Shown here one piece after another: positions 60,773 through 64,000 of a stretch of 64,000 bases of DNA (positions are counted from its first letter, which is position 1; each line of letters opens with the position of its first letter). Location of the stretch: NCBI RefSeq assembly GCF_018687715.1, contig NC_056767.1, positions 7,503,001-7,567,000 of the forward strand, in the 5' to 3' direction. Source of the stretch: Carya illinoinensis (Eukaryota; Streptophyta; Magnoliopsida; Fagales; Juglandaceae). A program made the position numbers and the translations under genes. Below the pieces are notes generated by a model. That model worked only from the letters and a program-made list of their open reading frames with translations, was not told the DNA's origin and ran no database searches.

Positions 60773-61997
60773 ATGGCTCTTATGCTAGATAATTGTGAAG
60801 GCATTTTACTCTCTTTAGACTCCCACAAATCAGTTCCAGCTCCATTCCTCACAAAAACCTACCAACTAGTAGACGATCCCGCCACAGACCACATAGTTTC
60901 TTGGGGAGAAGACGATACCACTTTCGTTGTTTGGCGGCCGCCTGAGTTCGCTCGAGACCTCCTCCCCAACTACTTCAAGCACAACAACTTCAGCAGTTTT
61001 GTCCGACAGCTCAACACCTATGTGCGTATATATGTTTATATAAATATATGTATCAAGCTTAACTCTCTCAGACAGTATCATGTGTTAGAAATCAGTCTTT
61101 GATATGTGTTTTGCGTTTTTACTGAAATGGGTTGTCTCTTTGTTTTGCTTGTGTGTTCGGAAAAACTAGGGTTTTCGAAAGATCGTGCCGGACAGATGGG
61201 AGTTTGCCAACGAGTTTTTCAAGAAGGGGGAGAAGCATTTGCTGTGTGAGATCCATAGGAGGAAAACTGCTCAACCTCAAGTAGGCATAAACGGCCAGCA
61301 CCATCATCATCACCACCCGCATTCTCCACTTGGCGTCAATGGCGGTCCGAGTTTCTTCCCCTTTCAAGGCCGACTGAGCATCTCCCCCTCTGACTCGGAC
61401 GAGCAAGCCAATTGGTGTGACTCTCCCCCACTTTCTTCCCCGGGCGGAGGAGGCGGCGGAATCTCTGTTGTTGGAGGTAACTACAACAGCTCGGTGACGG
61501 CGCTGTCGGAGGATAATGAAAGACTCAGGCGAAGCAACTCCATGCTGATCTCTGAGCTCGCACACATGAGGAAGCTTTACAATGATATCATTTATTTCGT
61601 ACAAAACCATGTAAAGCCTGTGGCACCAAGCAATTCTTACCCTTCATCTCTACTTCTCTGCAACCCACCCGCGACTGCAACTCCTCTTACTTCTAATAGT
61701 CCTATACTGCAAAAACCTTTAAACCAGATTCTCGGGTACTATCCTACTAACCCTAAGCAAGCCCCTCACACCCATTCTTTGAACTCGCCAAGCTCTACAA
61801 AGAACTCCATGACAATTCTTGAAGAATGCAATAACAATGGCTGCAAGACAAAGTTGTTTGGAGTGCCTCTTCAATCGAAGAAAAGATTGCACCCTGAGTA
61901 CTGTGCTAATCCAACGAACATGGAAACTAGCAAGGCTCGTTTGGTCTTGGAAAAGAATGACTTAGGCTTCAATCTCATGCCTCCTTCAACATGTTAG
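60773..61997 (+). CDS. HSFB4: Class B heat shock transcription factor, HSFB4-type, two exons
   Basis: Exons 60773-61021 and 61170-61997 (intron 148 bp, GTGCGT...CTAG) give 358 residues. The HSF DNA-binding domain (about 22-115) contains [37 protein letters not shown] and the intron at the conserved position after LNTY. A His tract (about 127-132) and a Gly-rich linker follow. Then comes a class B oligomerisation region (about 192-231) with [20 protein letters not shown] and [20 protein letters not shown]. The C-terminus has KLFGVPL (repressor LFGV, 312-315) and a basic cluster SKKR (about 319-322). [20 protein letters not shown] and NLMPPST near the end match HSFB4. In Arabidopsis HSFB4 (SCHIZORIZA) is a nuclear repressor needed for root ground-tissue fate. 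The gene is intact. A CT-rich leader precedes the start. Confidence 0.95.
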
Positions 61998-61999
61998 TT

Positions 62000-62969
62000 T
62001 CCTCGAATCGATTTAAGAATCTAGGATCCTAGCTTTTTCACTTTCTTTTTCCACCCTTTATTTGTTTTTCCTATTTTTCTTGTTTCTCTTTTTCTTTTTC
62101 ATCTTTTTTAGCACTCCGAAAGTCTGATGATATTAATATTCGATGATATGTGTGTGCGTGCGTGTGGGTTTTTGTGAGTGAGTCTGTGTATATATAACTT
62201 TAGTGTCGGTATTATCTTTGTTCCCCCGGCCTCAACCATGAATGCAGGTGGGTTTTGGTTAGAGTGAAGCTGATTATATAGCAAAGTTTGAAAATCACCA
62301 ATGCCATGTTTTATTTTGAGCATTCTTCGATCGTTTTCACTGGTGTCATTTATTACTCTCGATTCTCGTATCTCTTCTGCTTCTCCTTCTACTTCTTTTT
62401 CTGATTTTGATCTCCAAGTGTTCAGTTCATTAATGCAGGAGAGAGAGAGAGAGTATTGATGGGTTTTGCTCTTGATCAGTTTTATTAAAATTAGAGAAAA
62501 AGCAAAAACAACGAAGTTGCAGGCTGGTTATTCATTGACAATTTTCTCTAGGGCTTTCTCTGATTAATCCATTAATGGTAGCTTGACACAGACAAAACCA
62601 CTCCACCTAAAGTTTAAAGGCATGCACAAAAAATATAATAAACCCAAAAAGCAAACTGACAGCAGATGACAATTCGTTCCTCAAAATTGTATATTAGCAG
62701 AGTCATTATTGTTTTTACCATCGCCATTATTGTCAAAAAAAGAAGGTATAACATGATTTACAAAAAAGCAGGCTATCATGTCGTATAATGAAGGTTATAA
62801 TCTCTATTTCTCGTTTTTATGAACTGTCAGTCACGAGAGAGAGTGATCAGAGAGAGAGAGAGAGAGAGAGAGAGATTGAAAAAACTAAAGAGTGTCGTTC
62901 GATGAAAGCGAAATGTGAAGACAACTGACTAAAAATGTGGTTTGAAATGTTTCCATCAAGGCTTCTATA
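62000..62969. other. HSFB4 3' flank, no gene seen
   Basis: A T-rich probable 3' untranslated region, GT-rich tract near 62150-62180, (GA)n at about 62441-62453 and 62848-62875. Nothing coding recognised. Confidence 0.5.
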
Positions 62970-63075
62970 CTACTTCTTCTTCTTCTTCTTCTTCTTCGGA
63001 CCAAAGCCTTTGCCTTTTCCTACTTTAGTAAGTACCCGATCAACGTCTTCAAGCTGGATCTCTTTGGATGCTAAC
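62970..63075 (-). pseudogene. Isolated exon-like block on the minus strand
   Basis: Minus strand: after an acceptor-like CTCAAG, an open frame reads LASKEIQLEDVDRVLTKVGK, then GKGFGPKKK with a Lys run encoded by (AAG)n, and a TAG stop. It looks like the last exon of a protein gene with a basic tail. No further exons were recognised upstream on the minus strand (63076 onward is MITE-like), so it may be a relic or a partly displaced gene. Parent not recognised. Confidence 0.35.
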
Positions 63076-63109
63076 CTTGAGTATATCTAGAAGGGTACAA
63101 CTATAGAAA

Positions 63110-63320
63110 TTTTATAAAAGTAAATCATAACTTCAGATCATTTTAAATTCTATTTTATAATAAGAAATAATTTAAATATTAAATAAAAATAAACTAACAA
63201 ACTAATATGATTTGATTTAATATGATTTAATTGTAAAGTTATTTCTATAATACAATAAATATAACGGATTATATATATAAAATCATGTCAGTTTATACGT
63301 GAGTTTATTTTTACATAACT
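63110..63320. repeat. MITE, family C, two overlapping or nested copies
   Basis: ATAAAAGTAAATCATAACTTC at the left and GTCAGTTTATACGTGAGTTT at the right, with an internal second left end AAATAAAAATAAACTAACAA near 63180-63200. Confidence 0.5.
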
Positions 63321-64000
63321 CGTATGTAGTACTTCTCTTTTATAATGAAAATAATCTTACAAATTTAACGCCGCATCACATCAAAATATGTCAATTTAAA
63401 AATTTTAAAATCTCTCGACTAAAGCATCTGTCTATCAAGAAACCTTTCTCTTCTTAATTCCCTGCCTCAGCTTGCTTTCCTTCTGCCAGGCAAAAACCAA
63501 AAAGAAAGAGCGCGAGTTGAATGGTAGATGAACATCATGAAAATCATTATTTTTCCCGCATACCCCATCTCTTTTACGGCTTTGCTTCTCCATTATCTTT
63601 TTTCCTGCACAGATTTGGTCTGATCATATGCCAAAAAGAAAACAAAACCCTAGATTAACAACAGGTACCCCTATGATATTCTGGCCCTACCCATGCAAGC
63701 TGCTTTTTTTGCCCTTTTGGAGATCAGTCGCACGTGATTACAGTGTGCACAGATGTGGTGAAGGAAGGAAGCAGGATATACGTTTAGCTTGGTCCAGTCG
63801 AAGGGAAGGGAGTAGAAAAGTGGGTATAATGGGCTTCAAAAGTGGATACGGATCCTGCCATAAAAGATGCGCGCTTTAAGCCTTTATATATAGGAAGAGA
63901 TAGATCAAGAGCGTCTGTGTGTTGCTGAATAGCCGTATAGACTATAGAGAACCACGTACTCATGATATGAGTTTTTCGAGAGCAGAGAAAAAATAAAAAG
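63321..64000. other. Right edge, possible upstream region of a gene outside the window
   Basis: Less AT-rich towards the end, with TTTATATATAGG (about 63883-63894) resembling a TATA box followed by leader-like sequence. The open frame at 63628-63879 has no recognisable domain. A gene may begin to the right of the window. Confidence 0.35.

Overview
The window is nuclear DNA from a eudicot plant, probably a woody tree. It is AT-rich and dense with transposable elements, with intron-bearing genes spaced many kilobases apart. Several short MITE families look like ones I remember as abundant in walnut and hickory (Juglandaceae). That placement is inference, because no species-diagnostic gene is present.

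Only three protein-coding genes look intact: an intronless SBT1.9-like subtilase (25220-27541, +), a four-exon BOI/BRG-type RING E3 ligase (37369-44075, +) and a two-exon class B heat shock factor of the HSFB4 type (60773-61997, +). They have no evident common pathway.

Layout. 1-5.9 kb: a 3.37 kb solo LTR (minus orientation, 5-bp target duplication) inside older sequence, then a decayed LINE on the minus strand. 6.16-15.47 kb: a complete but mutated SIRE-like Copia element with two 1403-bp LTRs and a 5-bp target duplication; between pol and the 3' LTR it carries two related antisense ORFs, each behind its own TATA box. 17.5-21.3 kb: two back-to-back hAT elements with perfect 8-bp target duplications, one carrying a MADS-box fragment and the other two exons and an intron of a monodehydroascorbate reductase gene. 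25-27.6 kb: the subtilase. 28.5-30.0 kb: a non-autonomous Helitron. 33.1-34.0 and 48.4-49.3 kb: two copies of one ~0.9 kb poly(A) retroposon with 13-19 bp target duplications. 37.3-44.1 kb: the RING gene, whose third intron (5.06 kb) holds a LINE copy and a solo LTR that itself contains a MITE and a SINE. 44-60.7 kb: about 16.7 kb without a recognisable gene, then HSFB4. The last 2 kb are non-coding apart from one exon-like block on the minus strand.

Most boundaries given for mobile elements rest on matching target-site duplications and terminal motifs read directly from the sequence. Functions of genes rest on recognised family motifs. No database search was possible.
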